Shown here: positions 16,376-25,410 of the stretch, in pieces
Numbering within the stretch: the stretch's first letter is position 1
How the letters are laid out: every line of letters starts with the position of its first letter
NCBI GenBank assembly: GCA_015231885.1
Contig: JADGAT010000001.1
Span: 215,436-279,435, forward strand
Origin: SAR324 cluster bacterium
GTDB taxonomy: Bacteria; SAR324; NAC60-12
Reading direction: 5' to 3'
DNA length: 64,000 nt
The notes under the pieces: model-generated
The model's input: the letters and a program-made list of their open reading frames with translations, nothing else
Databases searched by the model: none
Told to the model about the DNA's origin: nothing
Made by a program: the position numbers and the translations under genes

Positions 16376-18915
16376 TATTCAAATCCTGTAAACTCTTTAT
16401 ACAATCGGCAGCCTTCTTTGACAATGGCGGCATCTTTTGGCAACACCGCCATAAGCTCATCAATTAACATTTCCAGCCTTTGGTCATAAATCCTCATATC
16501 CAAGATGCTCTCAATTGAACTGGAAAGGTCGGAAGGCAATCTCAGATCCTCTTGATTCGGCTTAGGAGCATTTTTTTCAATTGTAATCAATCCTTCCATC
16601 AAATTTTTAGCTTTGGAAACATACTCTGTTGTTATCAGTGCATTTGCCAGATACTGGACATCTTTTTGAGATGCGTTTTTTATAGAATTTTTGTCTTCTT
16701 GTACCAGAATATTTTTGAATTGATTGATTATTTTTTTTCCCTGATGATCTATAATTGCTTCCACATTGGACGGTATTTCTTTAATGAACCTGTCCAATAC
16801 TTTTCTACTGACTGCTACCGATCGAAACTTTTTCCACTTGGCCTCACTTTTGTTATCTGAGTCAAGGCTTCTGAGGATCTGATCCTTGATTTCCTTTTGC
16901 TTGGATTCCTCAATTTTCCAAAATCCCCAACACAATATTTTGGCCAATAATGCCCCTCCTATCGCTGAGTCAAACAAATCTTTGGTAGCCTGACGATTCA
17001 TTTCAACTTTTTGGCTACTGGGGCTCAGATAGTTCTGTAAAGATATCAATTCATCCCTGCTGAAACTATAAGGATTCTCCAATAGGATATCCTGGACCAC
17101 ATAGAGCAGTATTGCAGAAATTTCTTCCAGGTGAAGCTCCTCTAAGCGATCGGTATCTTCTACTGATGATTTGAGTTCGTGCAACAAATTGTATTTTTGG
17201 TAACACACATCAACCAGGAATAAGCGCTCTTTCATAGCAAGATCCATGTTTTTGATCATGGAGGCTTCTTCCGGAGTCAATGCCATATTGCCTTCATATT
17301 TTTTAAGCGTTTCCTGAAGTTTATAAATTTGGGTATCCAGCGTCAAACCATCCTCGATTTCTAACTCCAGCCCTTGTAGTATGGTTCCAGGATCACCATC
17401 AGTAGAGTTTCCTTCCTTGACATTCTTTTGGAGAATTTGAAGCCTTCTGCGGAAAAGTTGTTCTGTTTCTGGTAAAAGAATATGCTTGTCTTCTAAAAAT
17501 TCAATGGCTTCGTCTTTTTCGTAGCGATTGGACATGATTTCATCCATCACATCTGCCGTTGCAAGTATTTTCTGTTGAAGTTCATTGATTTTTTTAAGAA
17601 TGGCAGCCGGATCAGAAAGAATTGGTCCTAACAATTCACCAGCAGATGGGCCGCCTTCATCCTCCGATTTGGACAATATTTTATTTCGAAGTTTTTGAAA
17701 GGGAGCATCCTTTTTAGGAGGAGTCGTTGATTGTGTTGCAGGCTCTGCTTTATCAGAGGTTCCTAAAAGCTCTCGAATGACATCAATCGATAAATCGACA
17801 GCACGGTCTTCCAAAGTTGTCGCATCTCCTAACAGCTCACTATAAAAGACCTTGAGCGCCTCATTCGATTTCATCAAAGTAGACAGTCGAACCATGATTT
17901 CATTGCGGTCCGAAGCACCTTGTGCTTTCACTTGCACTAACCGTCCTACCTCTTTCTTCATTACAAAGACCTGTAATGATTCCAAAGGCTTACTTGCAGG
18001 CTGGTTATAAGTATTTTTTAAAATACCTTCTATCTGCCTGGGATCAATCCATTTATTCTGAAAAAGCTGAGAAAGCAATCGGATCAATTCCACCCGCTGA
18101 TTCAACTCTTTTTCAATGTTCTCTGCTCCCTGCTTTCTCAGTGCCAAAAATAATTCACGCTGAAGCAATTTATGGTCATGTAGCCAATCCCATTGACTAA
18201 TGACCAAGCTGCTTTTCAAGCTATTCACCAGTTGTTCCTCCGGCTTTTTCAACATCTCCGCATAGCACAAAAAGCTCAAGCGGCCGGCCAAGGCTAGCTC
18301 TGTCAATTCTATTCCCATTTCTCCCCGACGAGAGAAATTGTAAGCAAGAGACATCAAGTGCTTTACCAATGTTTCTACCTGTGTTTTCTCCAAAGCCGAC
18401 ACTTGCTTTCCAACTTTCCTGGCATCACTGAGAAATTGTTTCAAGAGTTGGTTATAAACGCTATCGCATACTTGAGAACTGGACTCAATTCTCGACACTT
18501 CCTGCTGCCAGTGCTCTGGATCAAATGCCATTAATAAATTATCCAAGCTATCCACAGAAGGATTATCCTGAAAACTTTGCAATGTTTTATTACGACACAG
18601 GTTGTATAATTGCAAATTGCCTTTTAGCATAGTCAGCCGATTTGGAGGAATACTCGCTTTCTGGTCACGCAACTCTTTTAAAATCGGATCCTGTAATTTA
18701 GTGAGTTTAGTAAGCAAATTTTGAAGAGGATAAAAAACATCGGGAAGGACAACCTTGATACGCGAAAAACCATTTAGATAAAACGTGCGTGTTAAATCAC
18801 TGCTAAGAGATCCCAGGAATTCATGAAAAAGTGGTTCCATCTCCTCGATACTCGTCGGAGCAACATTTTTGCTGTTACAGTAACGCTCAAATGCTTTTTT
18901 GATTTGTAAATTCAT
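16372..18915 (-). CDS. Large helical protein of unknown function (847 residues)
   Basis: No family recognised. It is almost entirely polar helix, with many Leu/Glu/Lys heptad-like stretches (for example about residues 440-560, with ILKKINELQQKILATADVMDEI), a short Thr/Pro/Lys linker near residues 390-405, and one hydrophobic patch (ALLAKILCWGFWKIEES, near 645-660) that is too short for a confident membrane helix. It starts 21 bases after the TPR gene, so the two are probably one operon and may act together. It is stop-to-stop overlapping with rlmN. Confidence 0.8.
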   Translation of the reverse strand: MNLQIKKAFERYCNSKNVAPTSIEEMEPLFHEFLGSLSSDLTRTFYLNGFSRIKVVLPDVFYPLQNLLTKLTKLQDPILKELRDQKASIPPNRLTMLKGNLQLYNLCRNKTLQSFQDNPSVDSLDNLLMAFDPEHWQQEVSRIESSSQVCDSVYNQLLKQFLSDARKVGKQVSALEKTQVETLVKHLMSLAYNFSRRGEMGIELTELALAGRLSFLCYAEMLKKPEEQLVNSLKSSLVISQWDWLHDHKLLQRELFLALRKQGAENIEKELNQRVELIRLLSQLFQNKWIDPRQIEGILKNTYNQPASKPLESLQVFVMKKEVGRLVQVKAQGASDRNEIMVRLSTLMKSNEALKVFYSELLGDATTLEDRAVDLSIDVIRELLGTSDKAEPATQSTTPPKKDAPFQKLRNKILSKSEDEGGPSAGELLGPILSDPAAILKKINELQQKILATADVMDEIMSNRYEKDEAIEFLEDKHILLPETEQLFRRRLQILQKNVKEGNSTDGDPGTILQGLELEIEDGLTLDTQIYKLQETLKKYEGNMALTPEEASMIKNMDLAMKERLFLVDVCYQKYNLLHELKSSVEDTDRLEELHLEEISAILLYVVQDILLENPYSFSRDELISLQNYLSPSSQKVEMNRQATKDLFDSAIGGALLAKILCWGFWKIEESKQKEIKDQILRSLDSDNKSEAKWKKFRSVAVSRKVLDRFIKEIPSNVEAIIDHQGKKIINQFKNILVQEDKNSIKNASQKDVQYLANALITTEYVSKAKNLMEGLITIEKNAPKPNQEDLRLPSDLSSSIESILDMRIYDQRLEMLIDELMAVLPKDAAIVKEGCRLYKEFTGFEY

Positions 18916-18936
18916 TAACAGGCTCTCTTTTCTTCT

Positions 18937-20646
18937 TTAATCTTGGTTTTCCTGCTCTTCAGCTTCTAACTCAGCTAAGCGCTGTTGACGTTCAATTGCT
19001 TTGTTATAGCGCTCGGTTACATCTTGAATCATCTCACGCTGCCTTGTTTTTTTATACATTCGAACCAACTGAATCAATACATTTTGATCTGGTTTGAGAC
19101 GTAATGCTTCCTCGTAACAGCGAATGGCTTCATAGTTCCGTTTCTTTTTTTCGAAGACCTTGCCTTCTTTTAACTTCTGCTTAATGGTCTCTACTATTTC
19201 ACGTTCTCGTTCTTCATTCTGAATATTGCGAAGCAAAATATTCATTCGTTTGATTCCCTCCTCATCCCTCAGAAGTTTATAGGCACCAATCGTATCTTCT
19301 ATCACTGTTTTGGAATGTTCAATTTCCAGGCTGATCTCATACATACGGGCAGCTCGAGTATACTTATGAATTTCCATGTATTTGCGGGCTTTATTCAATA
19401 ACATCTGATTTGCTTTGACCATGGCTTCTTTAACTTCAGGCTGCTCATAATAATCTTCCATGATCAACTTATAGACTTCCATTGCCCCATCGAACATCTC
19501 CTGCTCTAAATAAATATGCCCCAGACGCTCAAGAATATCGGGAGCAACACTCTCTTCCCTGAGCACTTCAAACACTCTTTGCGCATTCTTGTATATTTCA
19601 TCTCGATAGTATTGCTCTCCCAAAGAACGAAATTGCTGCATATTATAATGATCTTTTGATTTTTCAAGCAGTTGAGAGGCTATAACAAAGTATTTTCGTG
19701 CAAGATTATAGTTTTTTTGTTCCTGATACAAATACCCCAAGTTTACATTGGCATAACGATTATACTGATTCTCTTCCAAAATGGAGAGCAGTTGATCGAT
19801 TGCCAGTTTTTTTTCTCCCCGTAAATGATAAGTCAAGGCCATAAAGCACCGAAAATTCTCATCTTGAGACGTATAAAACAGCAATCGTGTTAATGCTCGC
19901 CAGGCAACTTTTGGGAAAGAATTTTCAATGGCGTAAAAAGCTAAAAACTTCAATATTTCCTGCATCTCTAAAGCAGGCATGTCTCGGTTTTTTCGGATAT
20001 AAATCAAGATTTCTTCCGGAATGAGAACGACTTTTTGTTTTTTCTTTGGTTCTTCTTGTTTCTTAGGTTCCAGTTCACCATCCAACTGGTCCTGCCAGTC
20101 TTCTCCTTCTGACTTATCACCCTCCCCTTTTTCTTTTTCCTCTTGTTGCGCTGCATCAATTTTTTGCTGAATGGCCTTGAGACGTTGTTCTCCTTCTTTA
20201 TTATCCGGCAATTTCGGACCTTCCATTCTCTCAAAGGGAGTGATTGCATTGACAACATTGCCATCATAGAGGTCAGCACGTGCCATGGCAGCCGCTAAAT
20301 TGTAAGAAGCGAATCGGTGTTTTGGGTCATACTTGAGGCAATGTTGATAAAATTTAGAGGCTTGCGCAAAATTGCCAAGCCGCCGGTGGGTATTTCCAAG
20401 GACATTGGCTAATTGGCTATTTCCGGGCTGGTGCTGAAGCATACTTGTCCCAACAGAAATAATGCCTTCATAATCTCCCGTCTCTTCTGCTCCCCTGAAT
20501 AATTTTTCCAAAGCCAAATTGGTTGTAGAGCTATCCAACTTGTAGGCTTTATTGAATTCTAAGATTGCCCGATCATAAAATTGGTTCTGCATTAACTTCT
20601 CACCTTCAGCTAAGAACCATTCCAATGTATCTTTTCGTTCTGCCAT
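18937..20646 (-). CDS. Tetratricopeptide-repeat protein (569 residues)
   Basis: TPR units are evident in two blocks: residues about 5-125 (for example NQFYDRAILEFNKAYKLD, then GNFAQASKFYQHCLKYDP) and about 270-545 (for example KNYNLARKYFVIASQLL, and RNYEAIRCYEEALRLKP). A highly charged linker, Glu- then Lys-rich, separates them (about 165-205). No signal peptide. TPR proteins are scaffolds for complexes; the natural partner candidate is the 847-residue protein encoded 21 bases downstream. Confidence 0.88.
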   Translation of the reverse strand: MAERKDTLEWFLAEGEKLMQNQFYDRAILEFNKAYKLDSSTTNLALEKLFRGAEETGDYEGIISVGTSMLQHQPGNSQLANVLGNTHRRLGNFAQASKFYQHCLKYDPKHRFASYNLAAAMARADLYDGNVVNAITPFERMEGPKLPDNKEGEQRLKAIQQKIDAAQQEEKEKGEGDKSEGEDWQDQLDGELEPKKQEEPKKKQKVVLIPEEILIYIRKNRDMPALEMQEILKFLAFYAIENSFPKVAWRALTRLLFYTSQDENFRCFMALTYHLRGEKKLAIDQLLSILEENQYNRYANVNLGYLYQEQKNYNLARKYFVIASQLLEKSKDHYNMQQFRSLGEQYYRDEIYKNAQRVFEVLREESVAPDILERLGHIYLEQEMFDGAMEVYKLIMEDYYEQPEVKEAMVKANQMLLNKARKYMEIHKYTRAARMYEISLEIEHSKTVIEDTIGAYKLLRDEEGIKRMNILLRNIQNEEREREIVETIKQKLKEGKVFEKKKRNYEAIRCYEEALRLKPDQNVLIQLVRMYKKTRQREMIQDVTERYNKAIERQQRLAELEAEEQENQD

Positions 20647-20974
20647 TAGTCTCCGTCTAACTTTTCAATCAACATGCCTTGAAGGGAAAACACAAAAAGA
20701 ACCACTTTTTAAAGCTCGCAAATCATCATCTTTTGCCAACCGGCTCACATCATTCGATTACCGTTGCAAAAACCATTCCGGTTAAAAAATTGATCTCTAA
20801 TAACAATTCTTTAAACTGGAAACAACCATTTTATTTCCTGATAGGCCTGTTTAAACCAGGATTAATGTGCTATTATCAATGCCACTCTATACAGACCTAT
20901 TGCATCTTTTGAGATAAAAGAAAATACATAACAAAATGAATACTCAATTACAAATATAAGAGCATCACCATAGC
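20647..20974. other. Divergent intergenic region
   Basis: Lies between the TPR gene and the nucleotidyltransferase gene and should hold both promoters. TATTAT at 20872-20877 is a possible -10 box for the plus strand but lacks a good -35 box. No gene or repeat was recognised. Confidence 0.4.
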
Positions 20975-21724
20975 ATGAAAGCAATGATTTTAGCAGCAGG
21001 GAAAGGCACAAGGCTTCAGCCCCTCACCAATTCCCTTCCCAAAGCACTTGTCCCTGTTGCCCAAAACACTGCTCTGGAATGGGCAATACGTCGGTTAGAA
21101 AAAATGGGAATCACCGCTATTGCGATCAATACTCACTACCTGGCTCACCAAGTCGAAGAGTTTGTCAAGAAGCGTTCCTCCAACCGATCCAAGCTCACCC
21201 TATTTCCAGAAAGAGAGATCCTGGGCACGGGAGGAGGACTACTCAACACCAGAAATTTTTGGAATGATCAATCGTTTATCTTACACAATGTTGATGTATT
21301 CTGTTCTGCTGATCTTTCCGCAATTCACCACAGACATGAACAACAGCAAGACATTGCCACCTTACTCACTCAGAACCGGTCAACCCAAACCAAATTATTG
21401 ATTGATGAACAAGATTATATTTGCGGCATCCATTATTACAAAACACAGGAATACCGTCTAATCCGTAAACCCCATGGGGCTTTGAAAGAACAAGGATTTA
21501 ATGGGATTCACGTTATAAAACCCGATCTTTTTCCCATGATTCAAGAATCTGGCGAGTTTTCCATTATCGATTGCTATCTCCGCTTGAGTGCTGAAAACAT
21601 CCCGATCCGCTCTTTTGATATCGGTAACGCTTACTGGAAAGATATCGGAACCATAGAGAAGCTGGAGGCTCTAGAAGCCGATTGGAAAAAAGACTCCTCT
21701 CTCCGGGCATGTTATGGGGCATGA
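20975..21724 (+). CDS. Sugar-phosphate nucleotidyltransferase
   Basis: A 249-residue NTP_transferase-fold enzyme. The N-terminal signature AAGKGTRLQPLTNSLPKAL (residues 7-25) binds the nucleotide; LGTGGGLLNTR and the VDVF metal site follow. Length and motifs fit the MurNAc-1-phosphate uridylyltransferase (MurU) or heptose-1-phosphate nucleotidyltransferase branch; the substrate cannot be fixed from sequence. It leads a plus-strand run of closely spaced genes to about 25.4 kb and overlaps rsmG by eleven bases. Confidence 0.85.
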   Translation: MKAMILAAGKGTRLQPLTNSLPKALVPVAQNTALEWAIRRLEKMGITAIAINTHYLAHQVEEFVKKRSSNRSKLTLFPEREILGTGGGLLNTRNFWNDQSFILHNVDVFCSADLSAIHHRHEQQQDIATLLTQNRSTQTKLLIDEQDYICGIHYYKTQEYRLIRKPHGALKEQGFNGIHVIKPDLFPMIQESGEFSIIDCYLRLSAENIPIRSFDIGNAYWKDIGTIEKLEALEADWKKDSSLRACYGA

Positions 21725-22397
21725 CACAAACAATATGAACAACCCTTCTGTCAAAATACGACATATTTTAGACGCAAACCAGATTTTTATCGCAGAGACC
21801 CAGTGGGCCTTGTTGCAACAATGGGTTGAACTGCTGAGGGAGCACAATCAAAAAATCAACCTGATTTCCAGAAACGATGCTGATCAAATCTGGGAAAAGC
21901 ATATTCTGCCCAGCCTGGCAATTCTGGCAGTACGGAAATTCCCCACCCACTCCGAAATTTGTGATTTAGGAACAGGAGGCGGGCTGCCAGGAATTCCACT
22001 GGCTATTATCCGCCCTGATCTACAATTCACCATGATCGATTCTATTGAAAAAAAAATCCATTCCGTGCAATCAATGATTTCAGCACTGCCCCTGCCCAAT
22101 GCTAATGTGGTATTAGGAAGAGCAGAAGAGTTGGGTAAGAAGCATTTCCATCAACATTTTTCTTTTATCACAGCCAGAGCCGTCAGCTCTTTGGTAAATC
22201 TGGAAAAATGGACTCGCAGCCTGCGCAAGCCAAACTCCGTTCTACATGCTTATAAAGGAGGAGACATGGAAGCCGAAATTCAACAAGCCTGCAAAATTTC
22301 ATCGATTCGCCATATTGAGGAAACATCTTTACAATTAAAAAAAGATTCGCAGTTGCTTGCAGATCAAAAAAAAATTGTCACGCTGCATTTTGTATAA
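21714..22397 (+). CDS. rsmG: 16S rRNA (guanine-N7) methyltransferase RsmG
   Basis: A 227-residue GidB/RsmG family methyltransferase: INLISR, then the SAM motif CDLGTGGGLPGIPLAI, and TARAVSSLVNLEKWT. It makes m7G527 in 16S rRNA. The start at 21714 overlaps the upstream gene; ATG at 21735 is an equally possible start, as neither has a clear ribosome site. Often found near gidA or parAB, which are absent here. Confidence 0.92.
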   Translation: MGHDTNNMNNPSVKIRHILDANQIFIAETQWALLQQWVELLREHNQKINLISRNDADQIWEKHILPSLAILAVRKFPTHSEICDLGTGGGLPGIPLAIIRPDLQFTMIDSIEKKIHSVQSMISALPLPNANVVLGRAEELGKKHFHQHFSFITARAVSSLVNLEKWTRSLRKPNSVLHAYKGGDMEAEIQQACKISSIRHIEETSLQLKKDSQLLADQKKIVTLHFV

Positions 22398-22456
22398 TAT
22401 TTTGATATTTAACCCCTAACATGATAAACAGCGTCCTCGAATTGTAGCACAAAGAT

Positions 22457-22993
22457 ATGTTTTTATTTTATTTGGGATTATTTTATTCCGCATTAATAGG
22501 GCTCATCGTCGGCAGTTTTTTAAATGTATGCATTGACCGTCTGCCCCTGCAATACCTTTCCCAGGAAGAAAAACAGCAGCTGTTGTCCACCACAACGCTA
22601 CCTGACATACTCAAGCAATGCTTAGCGTCCAACCGTTTAAATCTGCTCTACCCGGTTCGTTCCATCTGTTTTACTTGCGGACATCAGCTGGCCTGGTATG
22701 AGAACATTCCTGTTGTTTCATACTTATGGTCACGCGGACGCTGTCAAAAATGCCAGAGCATCTATGGACAGCGCTCCGTCTGGATAGAAGTGCTCAATGG
22801 CATAATTTATGGATTACTTTACAGCGTCTTTGGTCTTTCAAGTTTCTTATTCATTCTGGCTCTGAGCAGCTCTTACGCATTGGTTTATGGAGGAATTATC
22901 AAAGAACAAGGGAAAGTTCCTAAAATTGTTCAACATTTAGGAGCTTGGATAATCTGCTTGGATACCGGAATGATTGCGATTCAGATATTCTAA
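22457..22993 (+). CDS. Prepilin-peptidase-like protein lacking the aspartyl protease part
   Basis: A 178-residue membrane protein with the N-terminal domain of type IV prepilin peptidases (A24_N): GSFLNVCIDRLP (residues 19-30) and the zinc-type cysteines C71/C74 and C96/C99 around GHQLAWYENIPVVSYLWSRGRC. In true peptidases the following helices carry two catalytic aspartates (one in a D-x-PD context, one in GxGD). Here that region is short and reads SSSYALVYGGIIKEQ, with neither aspartate, so proteolysis is not expected. It may be a reduced paralogue; no pilus genes are nearby. Confidence 0.8.
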   Translation: MFLFYLGLFYSALIGLIVGSFLNVCIDRLPLQYLSQEEKQQLLSTTTLPDILKQCLASNRLNLLYPVRSICFTCGHQLAWYENIPVVSYLWSRGRCQKCQSIYGQRSVWIEVLNGIIYGLLYSVFGLSSFLFILALSSSYALVYGGIIKEQGKVPKIVQHLGAWIICLDTGMIAIQIF

Positions 22994-23037
22994 AAAGAAA
23001 AACCAGTTTTTATCTTTTGAAAATGTGAGAACGTTGG

Positions 23038-24096
23038 ATGAAACGGATCATTATTAATATTCTGAAATTTGGGTTTGTCGCCGGCATTTTGTACTACCTC
23101 ATTGCCAGTGATCGATTAAATTTTGAACGTCTTTTATTATTTTGGGAAAACCCCTCCGTCCTGATTACGATGGTCGGGTTACTGGTCTTTTGGATCGTAC
23201 CGTTAGCAGCCTTGCGCTGGTGGTTTTTACTCAGAGCCATTGGTCTGGAAGTCCCTCTGACAAGGGCAAGTCTTCTGACATGGATTGGAAATTTTTTCAA
23301 CACGACCCTGCCTGGAGCCGTCAGTGGAGATGTGATAAAGGGTTACTACATCATCCGATCCCAGGAAAAAGAAGGAAAAACCCGTGCTTTCACAACCCTG
23401 TTAATTGATCGTTTCGTTGGTTTGTTTGGTTTAATCGTGATGGCATTTTTCGCCCTTATCTTCAACTTAAACTGGATTCTCTCCAAACCAGCACTGGCTT
23501 CCTTAGCAGGGATGATCGGCGGACTCTTTGCCGGAACGGTTATCTTTTATGCCATTGTGCTTTATCCATTCAAAGAAGGCAAAGATCCTTTTCTTCGACT
23601 TTTCAAAAAATTACCAGGACATTCCATCACCGTTAAAGTTTATCTGGCATTCAAAAGCTTTCAGCATCAAAAACCCACATTATTGATTACCCTTTTGATG
23701 TCTATCGTGCTTCATATCACCGTCGCATTTTTATTTTTCCTGGTTGCACAGATGATAGAAGTGTCTGATCTCAATATTTTTACCCAGTTTTTCATCATGC
23801 CGATTGGCTTGATCACCATTGCCATCCCCGTTGCCCCAGGTGGGGTCGGAGTCGGACATGTCGCCTTTGAATCATTATACAAACTCGTAGGAATATCAGG
23901 AGGTGCTGATATTTTTAACCTCTATGTCATCATCCAATTAGCCGTTTATTTATTGGGAGGCATTCCCTACCTTATCCACAGTGGAGAATATCACATCCCA
24001 CAAGAAAACGAGATTGGGATGGAAGAACAAGAGACTGAGGCAGAAGACAAGGTCGGAGAAGAACCGACAAATCAAGAAAACGCATCAACTGCGTAA
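23038..24096 (+). CDS. Lysylphosphatidylglycerol-synthase-type flippase membrane protein (UPF0104)
   Basis: A 352-residue protein with about eight membrane helices and family features: LRWWFLLRAIG, TLPGAVSGDVIKGYYI (the conserved G-D-x-x-K/R region, about residues 92-107), LLIDRFVGLFGL, and VAPGGVGVGHVAFESLY near residue 265. Such proteins resemble the membrane half of MprF and are often found with glycosyltransferases and lipid-modifying genes; the transported lipid is unknown. The C-terminal 30 residues are Glu-rich. Probably co-transcribed with the genes on both sides. Confidence 0.85.
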   Translation: MKRIIINILKFGFVAGILYYLIASDRLNFERLLLFWENPSVLITMVGLLVFWIVPLAALRWWFLLRAIGLEVPLTRASLLTWIGNFFNTTLPGAVSGDVIKGYYIIRSQEKEGKTRAFTTLLIDRFVGLFGLIVMAFFALIFNLNWILSKPALASLAGMIGGLFAGTVIFYAIVLYPFKEGKDPFLRLFKKLPGHSITVKVYLAFKSFQHQKPTLLITLLMSIVLHITVAFLFFLVAQMIEVSDLNIFTQFFIMPIGLITIAIPVAPGGVGVGHVAFESLYKLVGISGGADIFNLYVIIQLAVYLLGGIPYLIHSGEYHIPQENEIGMEEQETEAEDKVGEEPTNQENASTA

Positions 24097-24135
24097 AATC
24101 AAAAATTGAATCAAAAGAACAATTCAAGGAATTCT

Positions 24136-24537
24136 ATGTTATTTATCAATTGGAAACATCATAAACAATACCGTGATTTTGGTGTAATCGTTGGTACCGT
24201 TTTCTTGGCAATCAGCCTCTGGCCTTTAACCAAAGAGCAAGAACCCCGCCTATGGCTCACCGGTATTGCAGGTTTCTTGCTGCTGGCAGCAGTCGTGTGG
24301 CCAAACATTCTAGCACCCATACACTACGTCTGGATCAAAATTGGGGATGGATTGGGATGGATTAACTCCCGCATCATTTTAGGTATTATTTTTTATACCA
24401 TCTTCACCCCAACTGGTTTGATCATGAGACTTTTTGGAAAAGATCCCCTCCACAAAAAACCAGACCCCGACAAAGAATCATACTGGTCTATCAGAGAACA
24501 GAGGGATCCTCAAGAATCCATGAAGTATCAATTTTAA
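24136..24537 (+). CDS. SxtJ-like small membrane protein
   Basis: About 133 residues with three hydrophobic segments, starting MLFINWKHHKQYRDFGVIVG and ending with a polar tail near PDKESYWSIREQ. This matches the SxtJ family of small membrane proteins. The open frame reaches back to a TTG at 24106, but ATG at 24136 has AAGGA at the right distance. In other genomes SxtJ-like proteins lie beside a carbamoyltransferase and a DUF5989 protein; the latter is present next door, the former is not. Function unknown. Confidence 0.75.
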   Translation: MLFINWKHHKQYRDFGVIVGTVFLAISLWPLTKEQEPRLWLTGIAGFLLLAAVVWPNILAPIHYVWIKIGDGLGWINSRIILGIIFYTIFTPTGLIMRLFGKDPLHKKPDPDKESYWSIREQRDPQESMKYQF

Positions 24538-24562
24538 CATCATTTAAGAAGGTACAAAAACC

Positions 24563-24712
24563 ATGTCATTTTTTGCTGAATTATGGGCTTTTATGAAAGT
24601 TCGTAAAAAATTTTGGTTAGCACCCATCATTTTAGTTTTACTCCTCTTGGGATCGTTGATTGTATTGACAGAAGGCTCTGCCATTGCTCCTTTTGTATAT
24701 ACGATTTTCTAA
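24563..24712 (+). CDS. DUF5989-like small membrane protein (49 residues)
   Basis: A 49-residue protein starting MSFFAELWAFMKVRKKFWLAP, with one membrane helix and ending FVYTIF. This is the typical DUF5989 form (an amphipathic head with K/R-KFWL-P, then one helix). AAGAAGG precedes the ATG. It lies 25 bases after the SxtJ-like gene and two bases before the glycosyltransferase start. Function unknown. Confidence 0.8.
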   Translation: MSFFAELWAFMKVRKKFWLAPIILVLLLLGSLIVLTEGSAIAPFVYTIF

Positions 24713-24714
24713 AA

Positions 24715-25410
24715 ATGAAATCGTCTCTTCCCGGGGTGGTCATTTCTGTTTACAATGATGCAGAGGCATTACGGCAGACATTACCCACTCTGGTAAACCT
24801 TTTTGAAGAGATCATCATCGTTGACAACCAAAGTCAAGATGACTGCGAAACCATTTGCCAACAACATTCCCTCAAACACATCCGGCCACCCGCTGACACA
24901 CACTGGTCTCGAGGGCAATGTTGGAACCATGGTGCGGCTCATGTCCAGTCAGACTCTATCCTGTTTTTACATGCAGATACTGTGATCTCCAGAGAGGCTG
25001 TTGACCATCTGCGTACTGCCTGGACAAATGGAGAAATCGATTATTCATGCTTCCGCATCTGTTTTCAAGAAGACAGCTTAAAATTTCGGATTATAGAACA
25101 GATCTCTAACTCAAGAAGCCGTTTTCTAAAGGTTGTTTATGGGGACCAGGGATTGTGTGTTCGAAAAAAGGTATTTAAGGCAATTGGGGGATTTCCTGAA
25201 GAATATCTTTTAGAGGATTTAAAAATTAATCGCTATTTACGAAAATATCCGTTTTGTTTTATCAATTCTCCTATTTTTCCATCATCACGAAAGTTCCATC
25301 AGACCGGTTTTTATCGTTATCTACTTTTGATGAATGTTGTTTTACTGCTCAATTTGCTTGGAATGAGCACAAAAAGAATCTATCAGTTGTATTACTTCCG
25401 CAAATCATAA
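24715..25410 (+). CDS. Family 2 glycosyltransferase of the TIGR04283 type
   Basis: A 231-residue GT-A enzyme with VVISVYNDAEALRQTLPTL, IIVDNQSQDD, LFLHADT (the DxD-equivalent HAD) and GDQGLCVRKKVF. The HADT and GDQG motifs and short length fit the rSAM/selenodomain-associated transferase 2 family. The frame is open upstream, but ATG at 24715 right after the previous stop gives the normal family start. Its last 19 bases overlap the end of the convergent TIGR04282-type gene. Confidence 0.87.
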   Translation: MKSSLPGVVISVYNDAEALRQTLPTLVNLFEEIIIVDNQSQDDCETICQQHSLKHIRPPADTHWSRGQCWNHGAAHVQSDSILFLHADTVISREAVDHLRTAWTNGEIDYSCFRICFQEDSLKFRIIEQISNSRSRFLKVVYGDQGLCVRKKVFKAIGGFPEEYLLEDLKINRYLRKYPFCFINSPIFPSSRKFHQTGFYRYLLLMNVVLLLNLLGMSTKRIYQLYYFRKS

